A DNA stretch of 64,000 nucleotides, taken from contig OZ010794.1 in the NCBI GenBank assembly GCA_963932465.1, positions 442,557,502 to 442,621,501 on the forward strand, written 5' to 3'. This stretch comes from Maratus speciosus. Its lineage: Eukaryota; Arthropoda; Arachnida; Araneae; Salticidae. Positions 44,785 to 56,108 of the stretch are shown in pieces. Position 1 is the first letter of the stretch. The number at the start of each line of letters is the position of its first letter. Both the position numbers and the translations under genes were made by a program. The notes beneath the pieces are model-generated. The model was not told the origin of the DNA, searched no databases, and saw nothing but the letters and a program-made list of their open reading frames with translations.

Positions 44785-46003
44785 TAGGGATGCACTGAAC
44801 AGTGATGTTAGCTGAATACTAAATATTCAGTCTATAGGTTAACCGAATACCAAATATTTGGCTAGCCGAATAATAACTGCTAGGCCGAGTACCAAATGTT
44901 CAGTCGGCCGAGTACCAAATGTTCAGTCGGCCGAGCACCAAATGTTCAGTCGGCCGAGCACCAAATATTCAGTCGGCCGAATAGTTACTATTTGGCCGAG
45001 TGCTGAATATTCAGCTGGCCAAATACTTTTATGTCTCAGAGTTTAATGGTACTAAAAAGTTAAGTTTTAAACAATTTTACATAATATTTAGAACATTTTT
45101 AATTAACAAAATTTAAATTCCATTTCTGTGATTTCAAATAAATGAACAAGATTTTCTTATATTGAACAAGAAACTTATTCCATCAAAAATGCAAGGCTTT
45201 CTTTCACAACTTTAACAAAACTGAAGATATTTTAGCAAGATTTGCATCACATTAATTTATTTGTATGAAATGTGACAATATCATTTAAAGTAACTGAATA
45301 TCAGTCAATGATAAAGTATTAAGTACTGTTAGCTGCATTCTTAATAAAAGAATGTCCAGCTCAGTGCTGTTTAGATATCAATGTTTGCAATTTCCAGCAC
45401 TTCTTGTCATGTTATCATATTTCACAGAAATTAAAGTAACTCTGTTGACAATTTAACTACAATGCCTTCATTATTGTTAAAGTAACAAAAGACAATTAAA
45501 GTTTGATCTGGGGTGAGATACACTGTATTTTTGACGGAATAAATGAATTGCGATCCTGGTTTGCAGAACAAAAAATTGTCTATTTTTATGCATATTATTA
45601 CCCCTGAAAGTTTTTCCCATTTTGTTTAGAAACACCCTGCTTGTGAAAAAGCAAGAAATGGATTATTTAAAAGACAATGCTCAGGAACTTGCATCTGTAC
45701 ATCAATGAATGTCTTCATTAATGGTTAATTTTCTAAGTGACACTTTTAAAAAAGCAAATAAATATAAAAGCATTCTCTTTGATCAAAAGATGATTCTGTC
45801 TAATAATTCTGAATATCTTTATTAATTGACAGCTAAAAGTAGAAGTTGTGTTAAAAAGTTTTGAAAAATATTTTAAAGAGGTTTTTTAGGTATTCGATAT
45901 GGTCGAACAATTTGACATTCAGCGAAGCCAAATACTTGGCAGACTGAATAGTTTGATATTCGGCCAAACTGAATTCTACAGTAAGCATTTTGTAGTGCCC
46001 ATC
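44785..46003. mobile_element. hAT-like element with GGCCGAATA repeats
   Basis: It starts TAGGGATGCACTGAACAGTG. A tandem stretch at 44870-45020 repeats CAGTCGGCCGAGTACCAAAT-like units. The right end (about 45890-46003) has AGTTTGATATTCGGCCAAAC and a diverged TGCAC-type terminus. TAGGG-TGCAC ends with arrays of GGCCGAATA recall a widespread hAT group. No target duplication is readable and the right boundary is approximate. A related fragment is at 52740-52820. Confidence 0.55.
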
Positions 46004-48066
46004 AATTTAATTATGCTGAAAGTGTAACATTTTAAAAATACACTGCAAATGATTTCCCCCTTATAGGCCATAATGTAATACTTTTGAGTATCCTTGTAAA
46101 TGAATGATAAATGTCATGGGCACTTCAAATTCATTGTATTGCACCTAAATAATGTATATAAAATTCAGCATGTTCAAATAGCATAACATTAATAGGCTGC
46201 AAGCAAACTTTCTCTATAGATCATAATCTAATAGCATTCTTTTGTGTGTCCCTGTAAATGAGTTATAAATGCTATTTTCAATAGGGAATGTACTATACTA
46301 TGGTAAAACTCGATAACATATACCCAGCTCATGGTGTGTATTTATGGTGCTCATGGTGTGTCAAGTGTATTTATGCTAACTAGAATGGCCAGACAGACAG
46401 CAAAACAAACTGAAGTCCTACTTTTAAACTACACCGGAAAGCAGGGTTGGGTTTTTGACGTCAAAAACTGGTTTTTGACATGACAAGCGTCAAAAACTGG
46501 TTTAAACTGTCATAAACTGGTTTAAACTGTCATAAACTGGTTTAAACCGTCGAAAACTGTCAAATACATGTAACACGCTAAAACATTTTAACAATAGGTA
46601 AACATTAAATAAGTCAATGATTTATGTCATCTTTTATTGAAATTTAATAATTTAAAAAATATATTATTTGCAATAAAATATTTTTTTTTTTGAATTTTTC
46701 AACCAAAAGAAAATAATTTTGTACAATTAAATAATCCGGATCAATTTTACCCCGCATGCTGCAGCACACCACGTGTTTAGCACATTTATTTACACCCAAA
46801 ATATTTTTGAGTTTAGAGTGTATGAAGCGTTAGAAAGTAGTCTGTCTCTTAATTGATGCTGAGCTAGTAGGACTTGATAGCAAAAGCATTGCTAGATGAA
46901 CAAGTGTTGAAGCAGGCTCGAAAAACTGTTGCATTTAAATGATACCTTTCCACCAAGCAATGGAGTCCTCCCTATAGCACGGAAATAAGACGAGAAAGGG
47001 GATTCTTTAGCTTCATACACATTCAGTATGGACACAATCAGTATGGGTAAGCATCCATAAATTCTCTCTGTAGCTCAAGCGCGAGCTGAATCAACTGATA
47101 CATCAATCAATCCTTGCCCCTGATGGTTGGGATGCAAAGTATAAGCCAAAAAATGGTATGGTTTCATGATTTGATAACTTCTATTATGCACTTTTTCAAT
47201 ATGGGGCTTAAGTGAATTTTCTTTTAGATGATCGAGCCAATTTTGTTCAGTTTTAAAATCGAAAACATTTTTATATATTGAAAGAAAGCATGTTTTAAAA
47301 AGATTTTGACTTTAAGCTTTTTTTAAAATTACTTCTCTTATTTTGTAAATGTTTAAAATTAATAATTCAATTTCAATTTTGAATGGAATGGTTATTGCCT
47401 AAATTAGAATAACATTGATGCACATTATCTTGTTATATATAAAAAAAAATCCGCACTTTTCTAAGTTTTTTTTTTTCCATAAAAAAAGCTAGCTAATGCT
47501 TTAAGCTCTCAAAAGTAAGTGAAATTAAAATGATTTTAAGTAAGAGAAAAAATGTACAGCTCAGGTGAGCTTAATGTCTACTTTTTAGAAAAAAAAATTT
47601 AAATAAAAATTTTACCCTGTTAAAAAGTTGTACTTAACAACAATACTTTACTATGTACTAATTACTGATATACAGTAAGAGTGAATTTAAAATACAGTAG
47701 ACTCCCTCAAATCCGCATAGCTTGGGACCAAAGGTTGTGCAGATTTTAGAATTTTGTGGATTTCTGGTCATTGATTTGTTTACATTTTTGAAACATTAAT
47801 TTGATTGGTAGTTAAGCAAGGGAAATTATAATGAATGCTTACAATAAAGTGAAACATTAAAATAAGTGAAATATTAAAATAATTTATTAGTTTAAATGTT
47901 TAAATTTATTAGTTAACGTAATTATTAAAATAATTATGTAAAATAAAAATTTAGAAAAAAGTTTAATTATTGCTGATGAAATCGATTCAATTCGATTCCA
48001 AAAGTCCTATGCTGCCATCTAGTGGTAAAGCGATCATAAGATCGATACGTCATTATGCTATTATCA

Positions 48067-49325
48067 GTACGAGTTGGAACCCGTCGAAATTCGACGAACT
48101 AAAATGTTAGAAAGGAAATTCAGATCGAATTTATAATAAACCTACAAAAATAATTACAATTAAAAATTCATCTAACATTTGTTGTCTCACTCTTAAAACA
48201 AATACAGTTTTAACCTAAAATTACCAAAATATTATTTCCACAAACTTCAACTGCTTAACCACTTCAACGGCTGCCCCGAGATAAGTCGGGGGTAAAAGCA
48301 CTGTTTCCCTATACCCGTCGCCGGTGAAGTGGTTAAATTATTGAAAAATTAAACTCTATTAGAATACGTAATCACGATGAGTAATTACGGTGAATATATC
48401 GATTGAGGCTCTTATGTTTGTTTTTACGGGATGGCAAATCAGTAAAAAGGATTTCACTTTATCACATCATAAAATTTCCCCCCATAAAATCTAAACTCTA
48501 CGTTATTTTCACATTCTCATAATTTACATACGCACCACTCAAATGCACAATTTGAAAGTATTTTAACGCGCAATAGATTATTAATGAATGTATTTCTAAA
48601 CTTAAAGTCACGTTTGTCCGATACAACTTTTCATGTGAACATTCGCCTAAACTTTAAGTTCTAATCTGAATACTCACAAAAAAAAAAAAAAATCAGAAAT
48701 TTGCCTTTAGTTGTCATTGTATTGGCCATTTAGTATTGGTCAAATATTTAGTTTTATCAAAATAAATAATCATATTGTTTTAAATATGACATAATTTTTA
48801 CTCAATGGATCATTTTGCCTAACGTCTCAAACTCATTATCAGCGTTATGTAAAAATATTGAAATGTAACTGATTTATGAAAACGAATGCGTGTTCTTTTT
48901 TAATGTTTGACATTATTTTCTGTTCAAAAATTATAAAAAAGTTACTTTTACTTGTAATGTGATAATGGCATCAATACGGATATAATCAATAAAAATAAAT
49001 AAACCATGACTATTTTCCCTTTACTTTCAATATATAACTGGAGTACTTCAGTTGCCACGATTACAAAATTTGTATTAAAAACTACAAAAAAATTAATATC
49101 TCAAAGATAAATTGAGATACAACTTTCACACAAATTGCATTTAAAAGAGCATTTTTTCCCTTATACGACGGCGTTAAAATTTAAAATGTAGGATGTTTAG
49201 AAGTTTAAAAATTTGCCGTAGATATATTGCAAAACCGAAACTTTATTTCACATTTCAAAGTGTTGCCATTCGCAAAATGATGTATGCGTTACGCACAGAT
49301 ATGTTTGTCCTTTATAATATAGATA
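48067..49325. mobile_element. 1.2-kb unclassified dispersed element, copy 1
   Basis: It runs from ACGAGTTGGAACCCGTCGAA to GTTACGCACAGATATGTTTG and CCTTTATAATATAGA. The same sequence, in the same order, is at 60521-61731, so the limits come from comparing the copies. No coding capacity, no clear inverted repeats and no obvious target duplication. The class is undetermined; a Helitron-type element is one possibility. Confidence 0.8.
48259..48332. mobile_element. 74-bp TTAA-flanked miniature element
   Basis: CCACTTCAACGGCTGCCCCG at the left and GCCGGTGAAGTGG at the right are inverted repeats flanked by TTAA (48255-48258 and 48333-48336). A stem-loop, CCCCGA-GATAAG-TCGGGG, lies inside. The sister copy at 60713-60716 has a single TTAA in the same context (CTGC-TTAA-ATTATTG), so this is an insertion with a TTAA duplication, as for piggyBac-type elements. 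Confidence 0.93.
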
Positions 49326-50395
49326 TATAGCTTATTACACTCTCTGTAACTTTTTTCATTGTTATTTGGTGTCTTCAATGCTTTTATTATACTGCTTTAT
49401 ATGTTTAGAAATAAATTTGTCTATAATTAAAAAAAAAAAATTCCGCTAACAATTTTAAAATAGCGTTCCGGTTCGTGGATTTTTCCATTTCGAATCCTGG
49501 AATTTTTTATATAGATATGCTAATTTATATCAGAATCAAAAGTAATGTAAATTTATTTAGTAATAAATCAGCTGTAATTACCAAAAGGAATGATTAACAA
49601 AAATTTAGTAAAAAAAAACATTGCGGTAGTCGCTGATATCGGCGCCATCTTGAATTTTGTTCCTGCAACTTAACTGTAAATTTCATTGTTTACATCTGAA
49701 AAAATACGCGGATTTTAGGCGTTCGTGGATTTTAGGGTTGCGGATTTAAGGGAGTCTACTGTATTACATGTAATGTTGTCATGTGCGACTCTTAATTTGA
49801 ATTTTTACAGATCAATTTAGTATTTGAGGTTTTTGACATGATGGTTTAAAATATGGTTTAAACTCGACATAAACTGACACATGTCAAAAACCTGCCAACC
49901 CTGTAATTATTATTAATACTATATACTAATTATACAATTACAGTAATAGTGAATTTTAAATATTACATCTAATGTCCGACATTAAATGTGAAATTTTACA
50001 GATCACTGTTGTATTTGAGGTTTTTGACAAGGTGTTTTTGACATGACGGTTTAAACCGCAGTTTAAACTGTCAAAAACTGACACGCGTCAAAAACCTGCC
50101 AACCCTGCTGGAAAGTATTAAAAATCTAGATACATTTCAAAATGTTATGACAGCCTTTTAATTAGCCAACTACACAACTGAAAAAGACAGGCCAAAATTG
50201 TTATAGGGTTAAAGGAATGATATAAAAATTAAAAAACAAGGTTTAACAAGGTCAAGGATAAAGACATATTCAATTATATCTAACAGCCGCCAACAGCATA
50301 CAAAAAGCAATTATATTTTTGAAATTTAAAATCTTTTCCACCTTAAAAACAGCCTTATTATATTCAAAGAAATTCTTTAAAATTTTCCCACTTAC

Positions 50396-50551
50396 TCTTA
50401 AAGTTGCTAAGAAGGCATTTCTCAAATTAGTAGTTAGAGACATGTATAAAGGATCTCTACAAGTAATCATAACCATGCCAGCAGTTAAACTACGAACCAT
50501 ATGATGAGCTGCTATTCTCATTCTAGACTCATCAGGGTCAAGAGCAAAATC
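50396..50551 (-). CDS. CNOT1: CNOT1 exon (CNOT9-binding domain), 52 codons
   Basis: Encodes [20 protein letters not shown], then [20 protein letters not shown] and [41 protein letters not shown] is an invariant-looking core of CNOT1 DUF3819. The acceptor AG is complementary to CT at 50552-50553 and the donor GTAAGT to 50390-50395. It is 156 bp with phase 0 at both ends. Confidence 0.97.
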
Positions 50552-50574
50552 CTAAAATTAAAATAAGAAAACAA

Positions 50575-50605
<31 letters not shown>

Positions 50606-50766
50606 ATTGAAAACAAAAATAATAATTCATAATTACAAAAATAAATTTCCATGTTAGTTTGTTGTGCCTTATTTAAAAAAAAAAAAAATAAAGTATGTGC
50701 TATTTTCAAGTTTTTGAGGTAATTTTTACAATAATGCTAAATAAGTACTTAATGCCATAACATTTA

Positions 50767-52272
50767 CAATGGAACCCGGATAAGACACTCACGGTTAATA
50801 CGCGATCCCGCTTAATAAGCAGATTTTTCCCGATCCCTTGATCACTGCCTATAAGACTAATGCAAAAATATTACGTTTAATATGCAAACGGTTATTACGC
50901 GATCCCGCTTAATACGCGAGAGATTTCCGGTCCTTTAAGGCAAAAAATCACACTTAAGGGGATTTTTCACGCACTTGAAAACACCCGCTCCGTAACGTTA
51001 ATTCTATGGGCAGGTTATGTTCGAATTTCTCGTTTCAATTTGAATACTTCTGAACAATTTTTTTTTGCATAGGCTAGATGAGGTCGATCTTTAATATGAC
51101 TCTTTTTTACTTTTACAATTTTGGTTGCAGATTTTTTTTAAAAAAGATACTTTCAGTTTCGAAACCGGTTTGGAAACTGAAAGTACCTTTTAAAAAAAAA
51201 TCTGCAACCAAAATCAAAAAAGTAAAAAAGAGTCATATTAAAGATTAAGCTCAGATATCCTATGCAAAAAAAAATTGTTTAAAAATATTCAAATTGAAAC
51301 AAGAAATTCGAACATAACCTGCCCATAGAATTAACATTATGGAGCGGGTGTTTTCAAGTGCGTGAAGAATCCCTTTAAGATGCGAATTCATTGATCAAGA
51401 TGGGAATTCCTTGTCTCTTTTCCAGTACTGCCAATTTAACAAATTTTTTATATCCAAATAAAAAACAGTGTCTCCAAATAGAAATATTTACTCAGATTAA
51501 AAACCCCCGCTAAATTAACAATACTGGAATTCTTTGACCACGTGTCCTAACATTCTGTGTTAACTCGCTTCGTGTATGTTTTTACTGTAGAGACAGAAAG
51601 ACGAATTCAGGATACTCAGATGTGTCATAAAATTATGATTAAGGATGATTATACCTATTGTTAGTGAGGTTTTAAATGTAAGTTATATTATGTTTTAAAA
51701 TGCATATTATAGGCAAAAAAATGAAACTCTTAAATATTAAATAAGTACGACTGCGGTTGTTTAATTTTTGTATGTTTTCTTTTCTTTTTGGTGTGCTAAC
51801 AATATTTTTTACAAAAAGATTAATAAAGATAGATAATAATGGTACTCATTATCACAAGTAGTAAATATGATTTTAGCAACTGGATTGTGCTTCAAAAGTT
51901 AATATTTTTTACCTCTGTTAAAAAAAATTAATCTAGCTGAAAATTAATTTTCTTATTTTTGGTTGTAACGTATTAATCTACAATAAAGCCGTTTAAATTC
52001 CTTTCTTATTTTCAGTCATTATTTCAGTCGTTCCTAAAAAAAAAATAATGAGTTAAAGTTGAATACAATTAAATTTCAATCTAAATATACCTAAAAGATA
52101 CAATTTCCTGCCGTAAACATCTAACCGAAAGCTGTAAAGTTAATTTAGATGATTAGATAAGAAAATAAGCACAGTTTCTGCAACATTATACAAATCACGT
52201 TTAATATGCGATCCTGCTTAATATGCAACTTTTGTCCACTCCCTTGAAATGAGTCTTAACCGGATTCGATTG
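50767..52272. mobile_element. TA-flanked pogo-like element with fold-back insertion
   Basis: Left CAATGGAACCCGGATAAGAC and right (reverse complement) CAATCGAATCCGGTTAAGAC are inverted repeats with TA at 50765-50766 and 52273-52274. Motifs such as TTAATACGCGATCCCGCTTA are repeated near both ends (about 50800, 50893 and 52200). A palindromic element is inserted at 50958-51374. No transposase was recognised. Confidence 0.85.
50958..51374. mobile_element. TTAA-flanked fold-back element (417 bp)
   Basis: GGGGATTTTTCACGCACTTG on the left and its inverse on the right (CAAGTGCGTGAAGAATCCCT) are flanked by TTAA. The arms of about 200 bp pair almost throughout, around a small centre near GAAACCGGTTTGGAAAC (about 51157). 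A transcript of either strand would form a long hairpin. Confidence 0.88.
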
Positions 52273-52287
52273 TATTTAATCACATAC

Positions 52288-52428
52288 CTTTTTGATTATC
52301 TGTTCACAGGTGGTAAGGGAAATTTTAATTGATCTTTCAACGACTGGAGCAATCCATTCTTGTACAGCTCTTTCAACAGCATGCCTTACACATGCTTTTA
52401 AAGTCACATGATTTTGAAACAGAGGAAG
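52288..52428 (-). CDS. CNOT1: CNOT1 exon (start of CNOT9-binding domain), 47 codons
   Basis: Encodes [20 protein letters not shown], then [20 protein letters not shown] and CEQIIKK. This matches the IPLFQ.HP.LK.CVR.AIERAVQE...PVV.RSIKIA.TTCEQI start of animal CNOT1 DUF3819. The acceptor AG is complementary to CT at 52429-52430 and the donor GT to AC at 52286-52287. It is 141 bp with phase 0 at both ends. Confidence 0.97.
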
Positions 52429-53895
52429 CTATAAAATAACATCTACAATTAACAAAATTATAAGTATTATTAAAAATATTAGAATTAAAAATTTCTAAAA
52501 TTATATGTGGGGAGTGAACTCCAATATTGAATTTTAGCAATATAAAGGATAGGTTTTGTGAGAAAAGATCGGAATAACCCTAAATCTTTATGTTTCTTCA
52601 TTAATATAGCATATGGTATGATGTTAACCCAGAAAAAACAAAAATTGAAAACTTAAATTTAATGTGAATATTACTTTCTAGTAAATATATCATGCATTAA
52701 AAAGACTAAGGTATTTGGTTGATCTTGAAAGTATTTCTGGGTATTTACCCAGCAATATTCAACCAGCCACTGTTCAGTACTCGAGTAAAGGGCCGAATAC
52801 CGAACAGTGGCAGAATATTCGATAAATTCTTATTGGCAATTATATATTCTAATGCCTCTACTACTCTCTCACTTACACCATCTGGTTGAAATGTAAAGGT
52901 AAACATGAATAAAGTGTAATGGAATCTAGTTATAAAATCAAGTAATCAACTAATACTAACTTGAAGAAATGTTTTTCAATTACGCTCAAATATTTTTAGA
53001 AATATTTATATCTATGTTCCAATACTTCAAATGAAACCATGTAGTTGCCAAGCCATAAACAAAAAGTGCTGCAAAAATGAAAACGATTAAAGATAATGTT
53101 TCAAAAATTATCGTATGACCATTTAAATAATAAAAGTAGATTAAATTTACTATCAATGTTTAGTTGGAAAGAATAGAAAATAGATTTAATAAATTTACCT
53201 ATACAACTGTTTCATTATGTAAAAATGTAAAATTGAAAATGAATGTATTCACCAGCAGCACAAACTAGAAATTATATTGAAACAAAATATTTTTTACTCT
53301 TTTTTTTTTAATTCGGAAAAAATAAGTTCATCAAATACAAAATTTAAAATACTAAATCAGAAAAATTTGACCAAGTTTTGTAGGAAAATAGGCAAATTTT
53401 TTTTTTTTTTTAACTATTTCACAAATGACCTCATCTGATATAGATCTTGTAGCGCTAAACTCTCTGGACATTTGAAGAATTCGACAATCGGCATTTTCCA
53501 AACATGTTGATTAATTATATTATATTATATATATTTTTTTTTCCTTAAGTTTCATTAGGAAACTTAGTTTACATTATCTTTTTAAATTATGTAATGTACT
53601 ATTACAAGCGATGTAACTAACAATTCTAAACGGTGCTTGTTATTTTTTTCTCAATTTATAAACTTGTATGCTTTTTGAAAATCATTGACAGGAAAGGGAG
53701 GAGGAGAAATATTTAATAGGAGATTAAAATTTTTAACTGGCTATCAGATTTTAACAAATTTGTAAAGTTCTGCTCTACTACATAACTAAGTCCTGTAATA
53801 TTAAGTGATGTAATCAGAATGAAAAATAATGTTCTTGATTAAATGAGCAAGTTCAGGAAAATTTTGATTAAATGAGGAAGTTCAATTGAAATTAC
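52429..53895. other. CNOT1 intron
   Basis: A 1.5-kb AT-rich intron. The only recognisable part is a GGCCGAATACCGAACAGTGG-type hAT fragment at about 52740-52820. No gene seen. Confidence 0.8.
52740..52820. repeat. Fragment of the GGCCGAATA hAT-like family
   Basis: GCCACTGTTCAGTACTCGAG, followed by GGGCCGAATACCGAACAGTG, relates to the array at 44870-45020. The paired GCCACTGTTC and GAACAGTGGC are inverted repeats about 40 bp apart. Only a fragment. Confidence 0.5.
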
Positions 53896-54246
53896 CTGAG
53901 AATTGACCATTAGATGTTGACCCAGTTGGTTCGTTGATAAGACATTAATATCACTGTATGCAAACTGAGGCTGAGGCATGGTAGTGGTTAAAGATGGAAG
54001 CTGAGTAGTAGACAGAGTTGCAGGTGGACTGCTGGTAATAGATGGTTGGAGATTATCTTCCCGCAATACATTATTAGGCATAGCATTTGGAGTAGATGGT
54101 ACAACTGTTCCTAAGGCTGTCTGAGGAGGTACCTGCAAGTTAACACTTGAAATAGTTTGCTCTTTATGCTTTGGTAGAGGTGAAAGTTGAGGTTCAATTT
54201 TAAGTGCACGTTCTTGATCTTTCAATACATTACCAGGCTTAAGATC
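53896..54246 (-). CDS. CNOT1: CNOT1 exon (end of MIF4G and variable linker), 117 codons
   Basis: Encodes DLKPGNVLKDQERALKIEPQ at the start and YSDINVLSTNQLGQHLMVNS + Q at the end. DLKPGN.LKD corresponds to the ELKPGNLLKD motif at the end of the CNOT1 MIF4G (CAF1-binding) domain. The middle is a low-complexity Ser/Thr/Pro-rich linker, as expected here. FAYSDINV leads into the CNOT9-binding domain. The acceptor AG is complementary to CT at 54247-54248 and the donor GT to AC at 53894-53895. It is 351 bp with phase 0 at both ends. It is the most upstream exon in the window. Confidence 0.94.
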
Positions 54247-55456
54247 CTTAAAAAAAAAGTAACACATTTTGCGCAATAAATTTATAAAAAAATTTAAATA
54301 TAAACAAACTTAGACTCAAAAACATTCTTAATTCATAACATATTTTGCAAACTTTATAAATTAAACATAACCATAATTTGTCATTTTCAGATCTTTTAGT
54401 TTAACCACGTACGTGCACAGATGCATGCCTGCATTTCTCTGAAGAAAGAAAGAAAGAAAAGGGCTTTTGTAATCATAAAATTGTTAATGCATAATCCATA
54501 TGCGGGGAAAAAAGTTTATCAAATATTTTTTTTATTTTTTAAAATCTTATCTGAAAAGTGAATTATGCACTTGGCTGTATTTTTACCAAAATAATAAAAT
54601 AACAATAATAATCTTAGATAATGTTAAAGATATACATACTCAAAGATATATATTCATCTGGTGATGTCTGGCAACCATTAGTACAAATAATAAGAATCAA
54701 TATTTTGCCGCTTTTCTTGAAACTCAAACATAAACCGAAATCCAAAGTGTACGGTTGAATTAAAGTGTTCATTATAAAAAAGATTGAAGGAAGAGGCAGA
54801 ATGACACCTTTAATAATCTTCCAAATTCTAAAAACAATTTGTAATTTTGAAGCCTTATATTTTATGACTATCTATTCTATCAGAGTATACCAAAGTTTTC
54901 AATATTTTTCCTTCAATTTTTGTCTTCTTTCCTATAATTTATTTCAAAAGGTGAAACTTATGCATTTCCTCTACAAATTGTAAGATAAAACAATGATCTA
55001 TAATTTTTAACAAGGGGAAAAATCTGAATATAAAGAGAGAAATAGAAATTTTAAATGGGAAAAGGAATAATTACCTCGATTAATTATAGTTATTACAAAA
55101 TAAGAAGAAACATTTTGTACGCTCAGGTAAAGAGGGGAAGCAATAATTTCAGAGGAAGAGAAAAATAATTTAGATTGACTATTTATTCATTATTACAATA
55201 AAATTTTAAAGAATTCAACAATATTTACTATCAGTACAAGTAGAAAATACAGCAGAATTTGTTTTAAAGTTTTTAAATTGTATGTAGTGGAGTGGAAAGG
55301 GGGGGGGGGGATAAGTGACTTAGATGATTTATTTACTATTACTACAGAGCAATAAAAAGGGCAGAGGATTTTTTAAAAGAAAATTATAGAGATTTTAAAC
55401 TTTCTTAAATGGAAGGAGAGGAAAGAAAGATAGTTTAGATGACAGATTATTTATTC

Positions 55457-55520
55457 AGGGTGTCTACAGTTTCCCGATTTTTCCACGATTTTCCTGACTA
55501 TCTTTATCGGGCTTAACCTG
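55457..55520. repeat. Single hAT-like terminus
   Basis: CAGGGTGTCTACAGTTTCCC followed by ATTTTTCC/ATTTTCCTGAC resembles a CAGGGTGTCTACAG transposon end seen in many invertebrates (memory). No partner end was identified. Confidence 0.35.
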
Positions 55521-56108
55521 ATTTCCATTATTAATGATACACATATGGTATTTTTTCATGTATGCCGATTCCTCATATAACACACTTATCCAGCTTGCTA
55601 ATATCTCATTTGGGAGAAAAAATAAGACTCATATTCATTAAGTATTGGTTGACAGTTTTATAAATCCAAAATCAAAATTTAGTACAACAGCTTAATGTAG
55701 TGGCCAATGGATATATGGTGACCAGAAAATTTCCTCATTTTCTGAAAAATATTCAATTTTAAGACTTATCTACATATACACAAAAATGAAAAGAAAGCAC
55801 TATATAGTAATTGACATATAAAAATTTTCATGTAATAATTAAATATTCTTGAGCTTTCCTGTATCAAAGGGCAATAAATTTTATATATAGTTGTGAATAT
55901 GGCAAGATGTAGATATCAAACTCTTTCAATGTGAGGATGAAATTTTGCCGCTTACCCATACGCAAGGAAGAAAGTTTTACACTCAAACATTTTTCCCATT
56001 CAACGTTTCCTTGTAACTTGACTCGTTATGAGAATAATGAAATAAATATTAGCAAAACCAGATTTTAGAAGCAGATGAATCAACGAATTTTGCTTATTGA
56101 GGATAATA

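Larger units (their letters stand above)
47695..49761. mobile_element. Pogo/Tigger-like element nested in the hAT-like element
   Basis: Left CAGTAGACTCCCTCAAATCC and right (reverse complement) CAGTAGACTCCCTTAAATCC are inverted repeats flanked by TA (47693-47694 and 49762-49763). The same termini occur at 14016-15781 and 2017-2062. Most of the interior is the element at 48067-49325. Confidence 0.88.
46442..50107. mobile_element. 3.7-kb hAT-like element with three nested insertions
   Basis: Left CAGGGTTGGGTTTTTGACG and right (reverse complement) CAGGGTTGGCAGGTTTTTGA are inverted repeats. The 8-bp flanks CCGGAAAG (46434-46441) and CTGGAAAG (50108-50115) differ at one base, fitting a hAT target duplication. 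GTTTAAACTGTCA-type motifs repeat near both ends. The right end is duplicated internally (49818-49912 against 49999-50107). A pogo-like element sits inside (47695-49761), itself containing two further insertions. I recognise no transposase in the remaining 1.6 kb. Confidence 0.85.
39189..50395. other. CNOT1 intron with nested transposons
   Basis: An 11.2-kb intron. Elements at 39952-41949, 42802-43909, 44785-46003 and 46442-50107 fill most of it. The rest (39190-39951, 41956-42799, 43910-44180) is AT-rich. CATTTAAAATACATA-type short repeats occur at about 39600-39700. Part of 39480-39700 resembles the reverse complement of about 10360-10500. Confidence 0.75.
50552..52287. other. CNOT1 intron, mostly one TA-flanked element
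   Basis: A 1.7-kb intron in which 1.5 kb (50767-52272) is a single TIR element. Intron length before insertion would have been about 230 bp. Confidence 0.85.
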
